Assembly: GCF_003194605.1 (NCBI RefSeq)
Contig: NZ_QHKY01000001.1
Span: forward strand, 744,001-808,000
Reading direction: 5' to 3'
Length of the DNA stretch: 64,000 bases
Origin: Nocardioides gilvus
GTDB taxonomy: Bacteria; Actinomycetota; Actinomycetes; Propionibacteriales; Nocardioidaceae
In this document: one piece after another, positions 32,828 through 41,526 of the stretch
How the letters are laid out: each line of letters opens with the position of its first letter
Numbering within the stretch: position 1 is the stretch's first letter
Program-made: the position numbers and the translations under genes
Notes under the pieces: generated by a model
The model's input: the letters and a program-made list of their open reading frames with translations, nothing else
Told to the model about the DNA's origin: nothing
Database searches by the model: none

Positions 32828-34282
32828 TCAGTAGGCTCCGCGCGAGCCGATCACCGCATTGACGGTGCGGGCAAGGATGACGACGTCGTCAGTGATGCGC
32901 CAGTTCTCGGTGTAGTGGTTGTCGAGGCGGACAGCGTCGTCCCAGCTGAGATCCGACCGTCCGCTGACCTGCCACAGACCGGTGAGCCCGGGCTTGGCGG
33001 CCAGTCGTCGTCGCTCCAGGCTGTTGTACTGCGCGACCTCTTCAGGGAGGGCCGGACGTGGCCCCACCAGGGACATGTCGCCCTTGATCACGTTGAACAG
33101 TTGCGGAAGCTCGTCGAGGGAGTACTTGCGCAGCACGCCGCCGAAGCGGGTGATCCTCGGGTCCGCCTTCTTCTTGAAGAGGGGACCGCTGACCTCGTTC
33201 GACTCCAGGAGAGCGGCCTTGTCGTCCTCCGCGGAGGTCACCATCGTGCGCAACTTGTACATCGTGAAGAGCGATCCGTCCTGACCCACACGGACCTGGC
33301 GGAAGATCGCCGGACCCGTGGAGGTGAGGCGCACGGCCATGACGAGCACGCCGAGCAACGGCGCGAGCAAGAGGAGCAGCAGCCCCCCGATGGCCCGATC
33401 GCCGAGGCCCTTGAGCAGGACGCGGGTGAGGGCAGGTCGGCTCGAGGACAGCTGCACCAGGCTGGCCCCGGCGAAACTGGTGTGCTCGATGCGGTGGGAG
33501 GCGATCCCGTCGAGGCTCGACTGCACGGCCAGCGCGGTCCGCGTGCCCTCGAGGGCCCAACCGATGCGGCGAATGCACTCGGCGTCGATCTCGGGGCCCG
33601 GCACCACGACCACCATGTCGGGGTCGCAGCGCACCAGGTCCTCGCGGTCGATGACCTTGTACGCATCTGAGACGTTCGGCAGGAGACCGGTGCGCGGGTG
33701 CGGGACGCGCGGGTGTTCGGCGTCGATGACCTTGGTGCCCACGATCCGCACCAGCGAACTGTCGGCCCATCGGGTGGTGGCTTCCGCAACGCTCACCGGC
33801 GAACCGACGACCAGGACTCGCTGGACCGTCGGGCGGTAGGTGCGGACAAGTCCTCCGGCCAGGGCGACGGAGAGTCCCGCGGCGGCGACCGCCAGGGCGG
33901 AGACCATCTCGGGTCGGGTCCACCAGCCGGCCGCCCCTGCCAGGGCTGCGACGCAGAGTGGAGAGGCACAGTCGCGGAAGATCCGGTCGAAGCGAACCGA
34001 TCCTGCACGGTCCCGAGGACCACCGGGCCAGTAGCGGGCCGCGATCGAGGTGGCGCCCACCAGCACCACGACAGCGAGTGAGGCCTGGGTGAGGAATCCG
34101 ACGACCGCCACTGCGACGATCGCGAGAGCGACCTCGATGTGCAGCTCGACGTACCACTGGGGGCGGTGTCGACGAACAGACTCCTCCAGGACGAGGGCCG
34201 CGGTCGCGGCCTCCTCCGGCCCCGTCCAACCCTGCGCCGGGGTCGCTGTCCTCGAGGACGTCGCGACATTCCGAGCACTCAC
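32828..34282 (-). CDS. Initiating exopolysaccharide sugar-1-phosphate transferase (polyisoprenyl-phosphate, CpsE/WbaP-type)
   Basis: The 484-residue membrane protein has several N-terminal helices and a CoA-binding-like central domain (RVLVVGSPVSVAEA). It ends in the bacterial sugar transferase domain: RVGQDGSLFTMYKLRTM, DPRITRFGGVLRKYSLDELPQ and GDMSLVGPRPALPEEV. It should load the first sugar phosphate onto undecaprenyl phosphate. The GTG start at 34282 has an AGGGGAC site; an in-frame GTG at 34354 would add 24 basic residues. The upstream region shares motifs with the GH26-like gene promoter. Confidence 0.93.
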   Translation of the reverse strand: MSARNVATSSRTATPAQGWTGPEEAATAALVLEESVRRHRPQWYVELHIEVALAIVAVAVVGFLTQASLAVVVLVGATSIAARYWPGGPRDRAGSVRFDRIFRDCASPLCVAALAGAAGWWTRPEMVSALAVAAAGLSVALAGGLVRTYRPTVQRVLVVGSPVSVAEATTRWADSSLVRIVGTKVIDAEHPRVPHPRTGLLPNVSDAYKVIDREDLVRCDPDMVVVVPGPEIDAECIRRIGWALEGTRTALAVQSSLDGIASHRIEHTSFAGASLVQLSSSRPALTRVLLKGLGDRAIGGLLLLLLAPLLGVLVMAVRLTSTGPAIFRQVRVGQDGSLFTMYKLRTMVTSAEDDKAALLESNEVSGPLFKKKADPRITRFGGVLRKYSLDELPQLFNVIKGDMSLVGPRPALPEEVAQYNSLERRRLAAKPGLTGLWQVSGRSDLSWDDAVRLDNHYTENWRITDDVVILARTVNAVIGSRGAY

Positions 34283-34347
34283 TGTTTGTCCCCTATGCCC
34301 CTGTGTGCCATCACGCCGCCAAACGTTCAGACACGCTTTTTTGTACC

Positions 34348-34398
34348 GTGACACGAGGTTAAGGAGCGGGGGAATTTACCTCATGCCCGATATTGGGT
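34348..34398. promoter_or_regulatory. Motif cluster upstream of the initiating sugar transferase
   Basis: GTGACACGAGG (34348-34358), GGAATTTACCTCAT and ATTGGGT (34392-34398) recur in similar form in the 14.94-15.36 kb intergenic region. The region between the sugar transferase and pth (34283-34436) is otherwise AT-rich and non-coding. Confidence 0.4.
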
Positions 34399-34436
34399 GA
34401 CTGATTCCGTGAGGTTCACCGAAATGGGGTACTTGG

Positions 34437-35027
34437 TCACGAATTGAACTTTTGCTGGGCCTTTTCGAGGCCGTCAGTGATGAGAACCTCGATCGCATCG
34501 GCCGCGTCGACGAGCTGGATCGGGAGCTCCTTGCGCTCGTTCGTGGAGTAGTTCGACAGCACGAAGTCGGCCACGTCCTGGCGTCCGGACGGACGACCGA
34601 TGCCGACGCGTACGCGGTAGAAGTCACCGGTGCCCAACGACGAACGCATGGACCGCAGACCGTTGTGGCCGTTGTCGCCGCCGCCCTTCTTGAGCCGCAG
34701 TGTCGAGAAGTCGATGTCGAGCTCGTCGTGGACCGCGATGACGTGGTCGGCATCGACCCCGTAGAAGTTGGCCACAGCGGAGACCGGCCCCCCGCTGGTG
34801 TTCATGTAGCTCTTCGGACGGACCAGGACCACGCGGGGTCCGGGGTCCCCCGGAGAGCCCAGACGTCCTTCGACGACGTCCGCCCGACCGGTCTTGTGCG
34901 ACTTGAAGCGCGACCCCATGCGCTCAGCAAGCACGTCGATGACCATGTGACCCACGTTGTGCCGGTGCCCGGCGTACTCAGGGCCCGGGTTGCCCAGACC
35001 GACGACCAGCCACACATCAGCGCTCAT
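34437..35027 (-). CDS. pth: Peptidyl-tRNA hydrolase
   Basis: The 196-residue enzyme releases tRNA from stalled peptidyl-tRNA. It opens with [23 protein letters not shown], containing the catalytic His and the Asn10-equivalent. [11 protein letters not shown] and VHDELDIDF (catalytic Asp region) follow, then [12 protein letters not shown]. The ATG at 35027 gives the normal start; eleven further residues upstream are possible but atypical. It lies downstream of the L25 gene in the usual actinobacterial order, with hairpins between. Confidence 0.96.
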   Translation of the reverse strand: MSADVWLVVGLGNPGPEYAGHRHNVGHMVIDVLAERMGSRFKSHKTGRADVVEGRLGSPGDPGPRVVLVRPKSYMNTSGGPVSAVANFYGVDADHVIAVHDELDIDFSTLRLKKGGGDNGHNGLRSMRSSLGTGDFYRVRVGIGRPSGRQDVADFVLSNYSTNERKELPIQLVDAADAIEVLITDGLEKAQQKFNS

Positions 35028-35064
35028 GGGGCAATTATCGACCACTCCCCACCCGGACATGACA

Positions 35065-35126
35065 ACGGCGCCGCAGGAGCTCCCTGCGACGCCGTCGTGC
35101 GGTGGACGGGCCGGATCAACCGGCCC
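35065..35126. terminator. Two hairpins between L25 and pth
   Basis: An interrupted palindrome at 35065-35095 (ACGGCG...CGCCGT with inner CGCAGG/CCTGCG) and GGGCCGG-ATCAA-CCGGCCC at 35108-35126 follow the L25 stop on the minus strand. They may attenuate or stop read-through into pth. Confidence 0.55.
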
Positions 35127-35165
35127 AGTCCTGGAGGATCAGTCCTGGAGGATCAGTCCTCGAGG
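35127..35165 (-). repeat. 14-bp direct repeat at the 3' end of the L25 gene
   Basis: AGTCCTGGAGGATC occurs at 35127-35140 and 35141-35154, with a degenerate third copy AGTCCTCGAGG inside the final L25 codons. It looks like a local duplication of the gene's stop-codon end. Confidence 0.8.
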
Positions 35166-35779
35166 GTCTCCTCAGCGGCAGCAGCCTCGCTCGCGCCGGC
35201 GGGCGACTCAGCCAGCTCGGCCTCCAGGGCCTCAGCGGTCACCTGGGCGACGATGTTGACGATCAGGGACTCGGCGTCGACGTCCAGGGTCACACCCTTC
35301 GGCAGGACAAGGTCGCCCGCCAGGATCTGGGTGCCGGCGACAGCGGCGGTGACGTCGACCTCGATGGCGTCGGGCACGTGGGTGGCCTCGGCCTCGAGCT
35401 GAACGGTGGGGTTCTCGGTCACCACGAGGGTGTCGGGGCCCGCCTGGCCGACAACGTGGATCGGCACGTCGACGAAGACCTTCTCACCCTTGATGACGGC
35501 GATCAGGTCGACGTGCACGATGACGCGACGGATCGGGTCGACCTGGACCTCCTTGACCAGGGCGAGCTGCTCGGCGCCCTCGATGTCGAGGGTGAGCAGC
35601 GCGTTGGAGCCACCGTGACGCAGGGCCATCATCGTGGTGTGACCGGGCAGGGCCAGGTGCATCGGGTCCTTGCCGTGGCCGTAGACGACGGCAGGGATCT
35701 TGCCGGTGGCGCGCAGGCGACGCGAAGCGCCCTTGCCGAACTCGGTGCGCGTCTCGGTGGCCATCTTTTCAGCGGACAT
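35153..35779 (-). CDS. rplY: 50S ribosomal protein L25 (general stress protein Ctc type)
   Basis: The 208-residue protein is the long Ctc form of L25, with an N-terminal 5S rRNA-binding domain ([26 protein letters not shown]) and a C-terminal beta domain. The C-terminus is acidic ([17 protein letters not shown]), as in other Actinobacteria. It binds 5S rRNA in the large subunit and in some bacteria is stress induced. The gene lies upstream of pth. Its 5' leader is long and structured. Confidence 0.95.
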   Translation of the reverse strand: MSAEKMATETRTEFGKGASRRLRATGKIPAVVYGHGKDPMHLALPGHTTMMALRHGGSNALLTLDIEGAEQLALVKEVQVDPIRRVIVHVDLIAVIKGEKVFVDVPIHVVGQAGPDTLVVTENPTVQLEAEATHVPDAIEVDVTAAVAGTQILAGDLVLPKGVTLDVDAESLIVNIVAQVTAEALEAELAESPAGASEAAAAEETLED

Positions 35780-35808
35780 GTTCAGTCTCCAGGTGGGTTC
35801 GCAGCGGG

Positions 35809-35884
35809 GGCCGCGAAGCCCGCGGCCGTTCTGGTCGGCACCCCAGAGACGAAAGACGCCGCGCTGACATGGTCAGGCGCGGCG
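35809..35884 (-). promoter_or_regulatory. Structured 5' leader of the L25 gene
   Basis: On the transcribed (minus) strand two strong hairpins precede the L25 start. One at 35857-35884 has an 8-bp stem plus a 4-bp inner helix and one bulge. One at 35809-35827 is GGCCGCG-N5-CGCGGCC. A third short stem (GGAG-TTCGA-CTCC) lies further upstream near 35910. The first is followed by a U-rich run (TCTTTCGTCTC), which suggests an attenuator; autoregulation by L25 is a hypothesis. Confidence 0.45.
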
Positions 35885-36133
35885 AAAGCGAACCTGCCAC
35901 GTCGATCACGGAGTCGAACTCCCTCGCCGGGGCAACTTCCTCAGTCTAGGGGCGGAGGGGCGGCGGGGAAAATCGAGGGCTCGCAGGGGCCGAGGCGGGG
36001 ACTCATTCGGTCCACGGGTTCTGTCCATTATTTCTGTCCAAGATACAGGTCATTCGTCCCAGACTCTTGTCACAATGTGATTTAGACCTCAATGTGTAGG
36101 GGTGCAGCCCCCATCTACCTCCAGGAGCACCCA

Positions 36134-38203
36134 GTGAACGTGGCTCGCGTACGATTCGGCGCCCTCGTCGCAGGGCTCGGCCTCCTGGCTGTCGCCGGCG
36201 TGGTGCCCCTGGGGAGCGCCGCCTCCGGAGCGCCCGACCCCGCCGCGACCAGCGCCGTCTCCGCCGCCAAGCCGTACCTGGTCGGTCGGGGCATCGCCGA
36301 CGTCACCGGAGAGGTGGCAGAGGTCGGGATGATGGGTTACGCCGACCTCGGTCAGACCGGCGAAGGGCTGCACATGCGCCAGCGGGCACGCGCCTTCGTG
36401 ATCGCTGACCGGGCCAGCGGGGACAGGGTGGTGCACGTGACCGCCGACATCGGGATGATCTTCCAGAGCGTGCGCGACGAGGTGCTCGCCCAGCTGGACG
36501 CCCGTTTCGGCAAGCAGTACGGGGAGGCGAACGTCATGCTGACCGCCACCCACACCCATGCCGGCCCCGGTGGCTTCAGTCACCACAACCTCTACAACCT
36601 CACGACGCTCGGTCACCACGAAAAGACCTACCGCGCGACGGTGGACGGGATCGTCGAGGCCGTGGTGCGCGCCGAGCGTGACCTGGCGCCAGCCAGCCTC
36701 AGCCTGGCGCGTACGGAGCTCACCGATGCGAGCGCGAACCGGTCGCGGCTCGCCTTCGACCGCAACCCCGCGACAGACCGCGCGCACTTCCCGCAGGGCA
36801 CCGACACCAGCTCGACCACCCTCAAGGTGACCCGCGACGACGGCGAGGTCGGTGCGATCAACTGGTTCGCGGTGCACGCCACCTCGATGAGCACCGACAA
36901 CAAGCTGGTGAGCCCCGACAACAAGGGGTACGCCGGTTTCCACTGGGAGCACGACGACGAGGGCGTCGATCACCTGGAGGACTCCGACGACCCCGACTTC
37001 GTCGCCTCCTTCGCGCAGACCAACGCCGGCGACATGTCCCCCAACCTCGACCTCCTGCCGGGGACCGGACCCACCTCTGACCAGTTCGAGAACACCCGCA
37101 TCCTCGGCACCCGGATGGTCGACGCAGCACAACGGGCGACCCCCGAGCAGACCGTGCGCGGCGGGGTCGACTCGAAGATCGTCTACGTCGACCTGGCCGA
37201 CACCCTCGTCGATGGCCAGTTCACCCCTGACGGGCGCGACCAGCGGACCTGTTCGGCGGCCTTCGGCGCGGCCTTCGCGGCTGGCAGCACCGAGGACGGC
37301 GGCGGCGGACTGCCCATCTTCAAGGAGGGCAAGGACGGTGGCAACCCGGTCGTCGGAGTGATCGCCAAGGCCCTCTACACCGCCTCCCCCGCCCTGAAGG
37401 CCTGCCAGTCACCCAAGGAGATCCTGCTGCCGGTCGGCGCGCTCGACCTGGTCCAGCAGAAGGTCCCGGTGCAGCTGGTCCGGATCGGCGACCTCTACCT
37501 GATCGGCATGCCGGCCGAGGTCACGGTCGTCTCCGGCCTCCGCCTGCGCCGCGCGGTCGCCGACGTCGTCGGGGTCGACCTCGACCAGGTGCTGGTCCAG
37601 GGTTACGCAAACGCGTACGCGCACTACGTCACGACGCCGGAGGAGTACGACGCCGGGGAGTACGAAGGCGCGAGCACCCTCTTCGGCCGCAACGAGTTGC
37701 CCGCCTTCCAGCAGACCGTCCACGGTCTGGCCGCCCACATGGTCGCTGGCACCACACCCCCGCTGGGCGCGAAGGAGAGGGACCGGTCGGGCTCGCAGAT
37801 CCAGAGCCTGCAGGGCAAGGTCATCCTCGACAGCCCGCAGCTGTTCAAGTCGTACGGCGACGTGCTGACGTCACCGAAGGCGGCCTACGCGACGGGCGAT
37901 CAGGTCAAGGTCGACTTCTCCGGTGCCCATCCCAACAACGACCTGCGCACCGGCGGCACCTTCCTCGCCGTCGAGCGCAAGGTCGGATCGACGTGGCAGC
38001 GAATCGCCGACGACGGAGACTGGGAGACCAAGTTTCGGTGGAAGCGCGAGGGGATCAGTGCCTCGCGGGTCTCCGTGACCTGGGACGTGCCCTCCGGGAC
38101 CCCGACCGGCACCTACCGGATCCGCTACTTCGGCAACGCTCGCAACCTGTTGGGCTCGATCAGGTCGATCAACGGGACCAGCCCGTCGTTCGAGGTGCGG
38201 TGA
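36134..38203 (+). CDS. Secreted neutral/alkaline ceramidase
   Basis: The roughly 689-residue exported enzyme cleaves ceramides to sphingosine and fatty acid. A signal peptide covers about residues 1-35. The mature start GRGIADVTGEVAEVGMMGYA is typical. ATHTHAGPGG gives zinc ligands His140 and His142, and NAGDMSPN near residue 302 holds the catalytic Ser302. The C-terminal domain is an Ig-like fold (TYRIRYFGNARNLL). The GTG start follows AGGAG. The upstream region has TTCTGTCC twice (36019, 36032) and TCACA-A-TGTGA (36070-36080). A TetR gene follows three bases after the stop. Confidence 0.9.
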   Translation: MNVARVRFGALVAGLGLLAVAGVVPLGSAASGAPDPAATSAVSAAKPYLVGRGIADVTGEVAEVGMMGYADLGQTGEGLHMRQRARAFVIADRASGDRVVHVTADIGMIFQSVRDEVLAQLDARFGKQYGEANVMLTATHTHAGPGGFSHHNLYNLTTLGHHEKTYRATVDGIVEAVVRAERDLAPASLSLARTELTDASANRSRLAFDRNPATDRAHFPQGTDTSSTTLKVTRDDGEVGAINWFAVHATSMSTDNKLVSPDNKGYAGFHWEHDDEGVDHLEDSDDPDFVASFAQTNAGDMSPNLDLLPGTGPTSDQFENTRILGTRMVDAAQRATPEQTVRGGVDSKIVYVDLADTLVDGQFTPDGRDQRTCSAAFGAAFAAGSTEDGGGGLPIFKEGKDGGNPVVGVIAKALYTASPALKACQSPKEILLPVGALDLVQQKVPVQLVRIGDLYLIGMPAEVTVVSGLRLRRAVADVVGVDLDQVLVQGYANAYAHYVTTPEEYDAGEYEGASTLFGRNELPAFQQTVHGLAAHMVAGTTPPLGAKERDRSGSQIQSLQGKVILDSPQLFKSYGDVLTSPKAAYATGDQVKVDFSGAHPNNDLRTGGTFLAVERKVGSTWQRIADDGDWETKFRWKREGISASRVSVTWDVPSGTPTGTYRIRYFGNARNLLGSIRSINGTSPSFEVR

Positions 38204-38206
38204 CCC

Positions 38207-38803
38207 ATGGCTCGAATGTCACAGGTCGACCGCCGTCTCCAGCTGGTCGAGGCCGCCATCGTGGTGATGACCCGCGACGGCGTACGCAGCGCCACGACGC
38301 GTGCGATCGCTGGTGAGGCGGGCGCCTCGCTGAGCGTCTTCCACTACTGCTTCGACTCCAAGTCAGCTCTCCTGGGCGAAGTGGTCACCACGCTGGTCGA
38401 GCGCACGGCTGCCGGGTCGCGCGACGCGTTGGCGGCAGTGGAGCCCGACGGGGACCCGGTGCGCGCGAGCCTGATGGCCTTCTGGGGCCACGTGACCTCT
38501 CACCCGGACGAGCACCAGTTGACGTACGAGATCACCCAGCACTGCCTCCGTGACCCCGAGCTCGCGGAGGTGACTCGGGAGCAGTACGAACGCTACGTCG
38601 AGGTGATCGCCGAGCACCTGGCGCTGGGACTCCCCACCGCGGCGTCGACGGAACAGGTCCGCCTGCTCGCTCGCTACCTGGCGGTGATGATCGACGGGCT
38701 CACCCTCGACTGGCTCGTACGTCGCGACGACGCCGGCGCGCTGGCCGTGCTGGAGACCGTGATCACCCATGTCAACCACCTGCTGAGCGAGACCGTGGTC
38801 TGA
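38207..38803 (+). CDS. TetR family transcriptional regulator
   Basis: This is a 198-residue regulator with an N-terminal TetR helix-turn-helix (LVEAAIVVMTRDGVRSATTRAIAGEAGASLSVFHYCFDSK). The C-terminal ligand domain runs through LLARYLAVMIDGLTLDWLV, resembling the BetI-like subgroup. Start and stop are three bases apart from the ceramidase gene, so the two are likely cotranscribed. It may respond to ceramide-derived fatty acids or sphingoid bases; this is inferred only from position. Confidence 0.85.
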   Translation: MARMSQVDRRLQLVEAAIVVMTRDGVRSATTRAIAGEAGASLSVFHYCFDSKSALLGEVVTTLVERTAAGSRDALAAVEPDGDPVRASLMAFWGHVTSHPDEHQLTYEITQHCLRDPELAEVTREQYERYVEVIAEHLALGLPTAASTEQVRLLARYLAVMIDGLTLDWLVRRDDAGALAVLETVITHVNHLLSETVV

Positions 38804-38836
38804 GTCCCCCAATCCCCCACCACCCCCGGGAAAAGT

Positions 38837-38872
38837 GACGAACCCCCCGGCTCTCGGGCCGGGGGGTTCGTC
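38837..38872. terminator. 15-bp hairpin between TetR and prs genes
   Basis: GACGAACCCCCCGGC (38837-38851) and GCCGGGGGGTTCGTC (38858-38872) are exact complements around TCTCGG. The position between convergent genes makes this a bidirectional terminator. Confidence 0.85.
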
Positions 38873-38890
38873 GCGCTTCGGGGCTGTCGC

Positions 38891-39871
38891 TCAGGCCTGG
38901 CCGTCGAACATCGAGGTGACCGAGCCGTCCTCGAAGACCTCACGGATGGCGCGGGAGACGAGCGGCGCGATCGAGAGGACCGTGAGCTTGTCGAACTGCT
39001 TCTCCTCGGGGATCGGCAGCGTGTTGGTGACCACGACCTCGGTCGCGCAGCACTCCTTGAGTCGCTGGACAGCCGGGTCGGAGAGGATCGCGTGGGTGGC
39101 GGCGATGACGACGCCGGCAGCACCCTCGGCCATGCAGGCCTCGGCCGCCTTCACGATCGTGCCGCCGGTGTCGATCATGTCGTCGGTCAGCACGCAGATG
39201 CGACCCGCGACGTCACCGACGACGCGGTTGGCGACGGTCTCGTTGGGGCGGTCGGTGCGACGGGTCTTGTGGATGAAGGCCAGCGGCACGCCGCCGAGGC
39301 GGGCCGACCAACGCTCGGCAACCTTGATCCGGCCGGCGTCCGGGGAGACGACGGCGAGCTGCTTGGAGCCGTACTTGCCCTTGACGTAGTCGGCCAGGAT
39401 CGGCAGCGCCATCAGGTGGTCGACGGGACCGTCGAAGAACCCTTGGATCTGGTCGGCGTGCAGATCGACCGTGATGAGACGGTCGGCGCCGGCGGTCTTG
39501 AAGAGGTCTGCGACCAGACGGGCCGAGATCGGCTCGCGGCCACGGTGCTTCTTGTCCTGACGGGCGTAGCCGTAGAACGGCATGACCACGGTGATCCGCT
39601 TGGCCGAAGCCCGCTTGAGGGCGTCGACCATGATCAGGTGCTCCATGAGCCACTCGTTGATCGGGGCCGTGTGGCTCTGCAGCACGAACGCGTCACACCC
39701 GCGTACGGACTCCTCGAACCGGACGTACAGCTCGCCGTTGGCAAACGCGTAGGCCGACTGTGGAACCAGTCCGCTCCCCAGGAGGTCGGAGACCTCATCG
39801 GCGAGTTCGGGGTGGGCCCGTCCGCTGAAGACCATCAGGTTCTTCATGGGGGTCCGCTTCATTCCGCTCAC
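38891..39871 (-). CDS. prs: Ribose-phosphate pyrophosphokinase
   Basis: The 326-residue enzyme makes PRPP from ribose 5-phosphate and ATP. It carries MVFSGRAHPELADEVSDLLG at the N-terminus, ARQDKKHRGREPISARLVADL, the PRPP/metal loop DLHADQIQGFF and the PP-binding loop VLTDDMIDTGGTIVKAAE. The GTG start at 39871 has a GAGGAG site eight bases upstream and gives the length usual for actinobacterial homologues; ATG codons at 39862 and 39847 are possible. It follows glmU by 139 bases and is probably cotranscribed with it. Confidence 0.96.
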   Translation of the reverse strand: MSGMKRTPMKNLMVFSGRAHPELADEVSDLLGSGLVPQSAYAFANGELYVRFEESVRGCDAFVLQSHTAPINEWLMEHLIMVDALKRASAKRITVVMPFYGYARQDKKHRGREPISARLVADLFKTAGADRLITVDLHADQIQGFFDGPVDHLMALPILADYVKGKYGSKQLAVVSPDAGRIKVAERWSARLGGVPLAFIHKTRRTDRPNETVANRVVGDVAGRICVLTDDMIDTGGTIVKAAEACMAEGAAGVVIAATHAILSDPAVQRLKECCATEVVVTNTLPIPEEKQFDKLTVLSIAPLVSRAIREVFEDGSVTSMFDGQA

Positions 39872-40010
39872 GGGTGAGGCTCCTCGGCTGGGGACGCGGG
39901 GAGGGCCAGACGGCCCTGCGCACGATTGTGAACCACGGACCACGATCGGCCCAACATCGGGGGTTGCAGCGTGGACACCGAGAGTCGCCTGCGCCACACG
40001 ACCCGGCGGA

Positions 40011-41471
40011 TCAGGAGTCCTGGTCGTCGTCGACGAGGGACCCGGCGACCTGGCCGGCGGCCCGGGCAGCCTCGGCCTGGGTGGTCCCTGCGCGACGGTT
40101 GACGACCCAGTCCTCGATGACCCGCTGGGTGGCACCGGGCACGACGAGGGCACCCGGGGGGACGTCCTCACGCACCACCGCACCCCCGCCGGTCGCGGCT
40201 CCGTCACCGATGGTGAGGGGAGCCACGAACGTGTTGTTGGAGCCGGTGCGAGCGTGCTTGCCGACCACGGTGTGGTGCTTGGCGACGCCGTCGTAGTTGG
40301 CGAAGATCGTGCCCGCGCCGATGTTGGTGCCCTCACCGATGGTGGCGTCGCCCACGTAGGACAGGTGCGGCACCTTGGCGCCGTCGCCGATCACGGCGTT
40401 CTTCGTCTCCACGAAGCCACCGATCTTGCCTCCGATGCCCAGGCGGGTGCCCGGACGCAGGTAGGAGTACGGGCCGACGTTGGCGTGGTCGCCGACGACC
40501 GCCAACTCGGCGTGCGTACGGATGACGCGCGCACCCACACCCACCTCGCAGTCCTTCAGCGTGGTGTCAGGCCCGACCACGGCGTCCTCGCGAATCACCG
40601 TCGCGCCGATCAGTTGGGTGTTGGGGAGGATGGTGACGTCGCGTTCGATGACCACGTCGTCCTCGATCCAGGTGGTGGCGGGGTCCATCACGGTGACCCC
40701 CTCCTTCATCCACGCCGTCACGATGCGAGCGTTCATCTGGCGACCGAGCTCGGCGAGCTGCGCCCGGTCGTTGGCGCCCTCGGTCTGGGAGACGTCCTCG
40801 ACCACATGGGCCCCGACCGCGAGTCCATCGGCCAGGGCGATCTTCACCGTGTCGGTGAGGTAGTACTCGCCGTTGGCGTTGTCGTTGCTCAGTCGCGGCA
40901 GCGCGCTGGCCAGGAAGGCGGCGTCGAAGGCCAGGATCCCGGAGTTGATCTCGTCGATCTTCCGCTGCTCCGGGGTCGCGTCCTTCTCCTCCACGATCGC
41001 CTCGACGGCGCCGTCGGGACCACGCACGATGCGGCCGTATCCGTGTGGCTTGGCGACCCGTCCGGTCAGGATGGAGACGGCCCGACCGCTCTGGGCGTGG
41101 TCGCGGGCGAACTCACGCAGGCTCTCGCCCCGCAGCAACGGGGTGTCGCCCGCAGAGACGATCACGGTGCCGCCGATCGGTCCGGTCTGGCCCGCCGCCT
41201 CCAGGGCGATGCGCACGGCGTGGCCGGTGCCGTCCTGGGTCTCCTGGACCGCGAGCACGGCGTCCGGGACCAACGAGGTGATGTGGGGACCGACCTGGTC
41301 GCGCTGGTGACCGATCACGGCGACGATGCGCTCCGGCTCGACGGCCTGCACCGCGCGGAGCACGTGCCCGATCATGCTGCGGCCGGCCACCGGGTGAAGG
41401 ACCTTCATGGTCTTCGACTTCATCCGGGTGCCGCCGCCGGCGGCGAGAACGATGACAGTGAGGTTCTCCAT
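40011..41471 (-). CDS. glmU: Bifunctional UDP-GlcNAc pyrophosphorylase / glucosamine-1-phosphate acetyltransferase
   Basis: The 486-residue enzyme makes UDP-GlcNAc, precursor of peptidoglycan and other polymers. The N-terminal uridyltransferase half opens with LTVIVLAAGGGTRMKSKTMK, with VSAGDTPLLRG and YGRIVRG. The C-terminal half is a left-handed beta-helix of hexapeptide repeats (VVIERDVTILPNTQLIG, SYVGDATIGEGTNIGAGTI), ending in FVAPLTIGDGAATGGGAVV. The ATG at 41471 was chosen because a -10-like element ends seven bases before it. Confidence 0.97.
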   Translation of the reverse strand: MENLTVIVLAAGGGTRMKSKTMKVLHPVAGRSMIGHVLRAVQAVEPERIVAVIGHQRDQVGPHITSLVPDAVLAVQETQDGTGHAVRIALEAAGQTGPIGGTVIVSAGDTPLLRGESLREFARDHAQSGRAVSILTGRVAKPHGYGRIVRGPDGAVEAIVEEKDATPEQRKIDEINSGILAFDAAFLASALPRLSNDNANGEYYLTDTVKIALADGLAVGAHVVEDVSQTEGANDRAQLAELGRQMNARIVTAWMKEGVTVMDPATTWIEDDVVIERDVTILPNTQLIGATVIREDAVVGPDTTLKDCEVGVGARVIRTHAELAVVGDHANVGPYSYLRPGTRLGIGGKIGGFVETKNAVIGDGAKVPHLSYVGDATIGEGTNIGAGTIFANYDGVAKHHTVVGKHARTGSNNTFVAPLTIGDGAATGGGAVVREDVPPGALVVPGATQRVIEDWVVNRRAGTTQAEAARAAGQVAGSLVDDDQDS

Positions 41472-41478
41472 GCGATCT

Positions 41479-41484
41479 AGACTA
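41479..41484 (-). promoter_or_regulatory. Possible -10 element for leaderless glmU
   Basis: On the minus strand TAGTCT ends seven bases before the glmU ATG, matching TANNNT, and no ribosome-binding site is obvious. This suits a leaderless mRNA. The -35 region is not clear. Confidence 0.35.
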
Positions 41485-41526
41485 ATGGGAGTCGCCGACA
41501 CCCCGGATCACGCGCTGCTGGGCTGG

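Noticed and set aside
35905-35925. A GAGTCGAACTCC segment resembling a tRNA T arm
   Set aside because: No acceptor, D or anticodon arms can be built around it; it is a small hairpin in the L25 leader.
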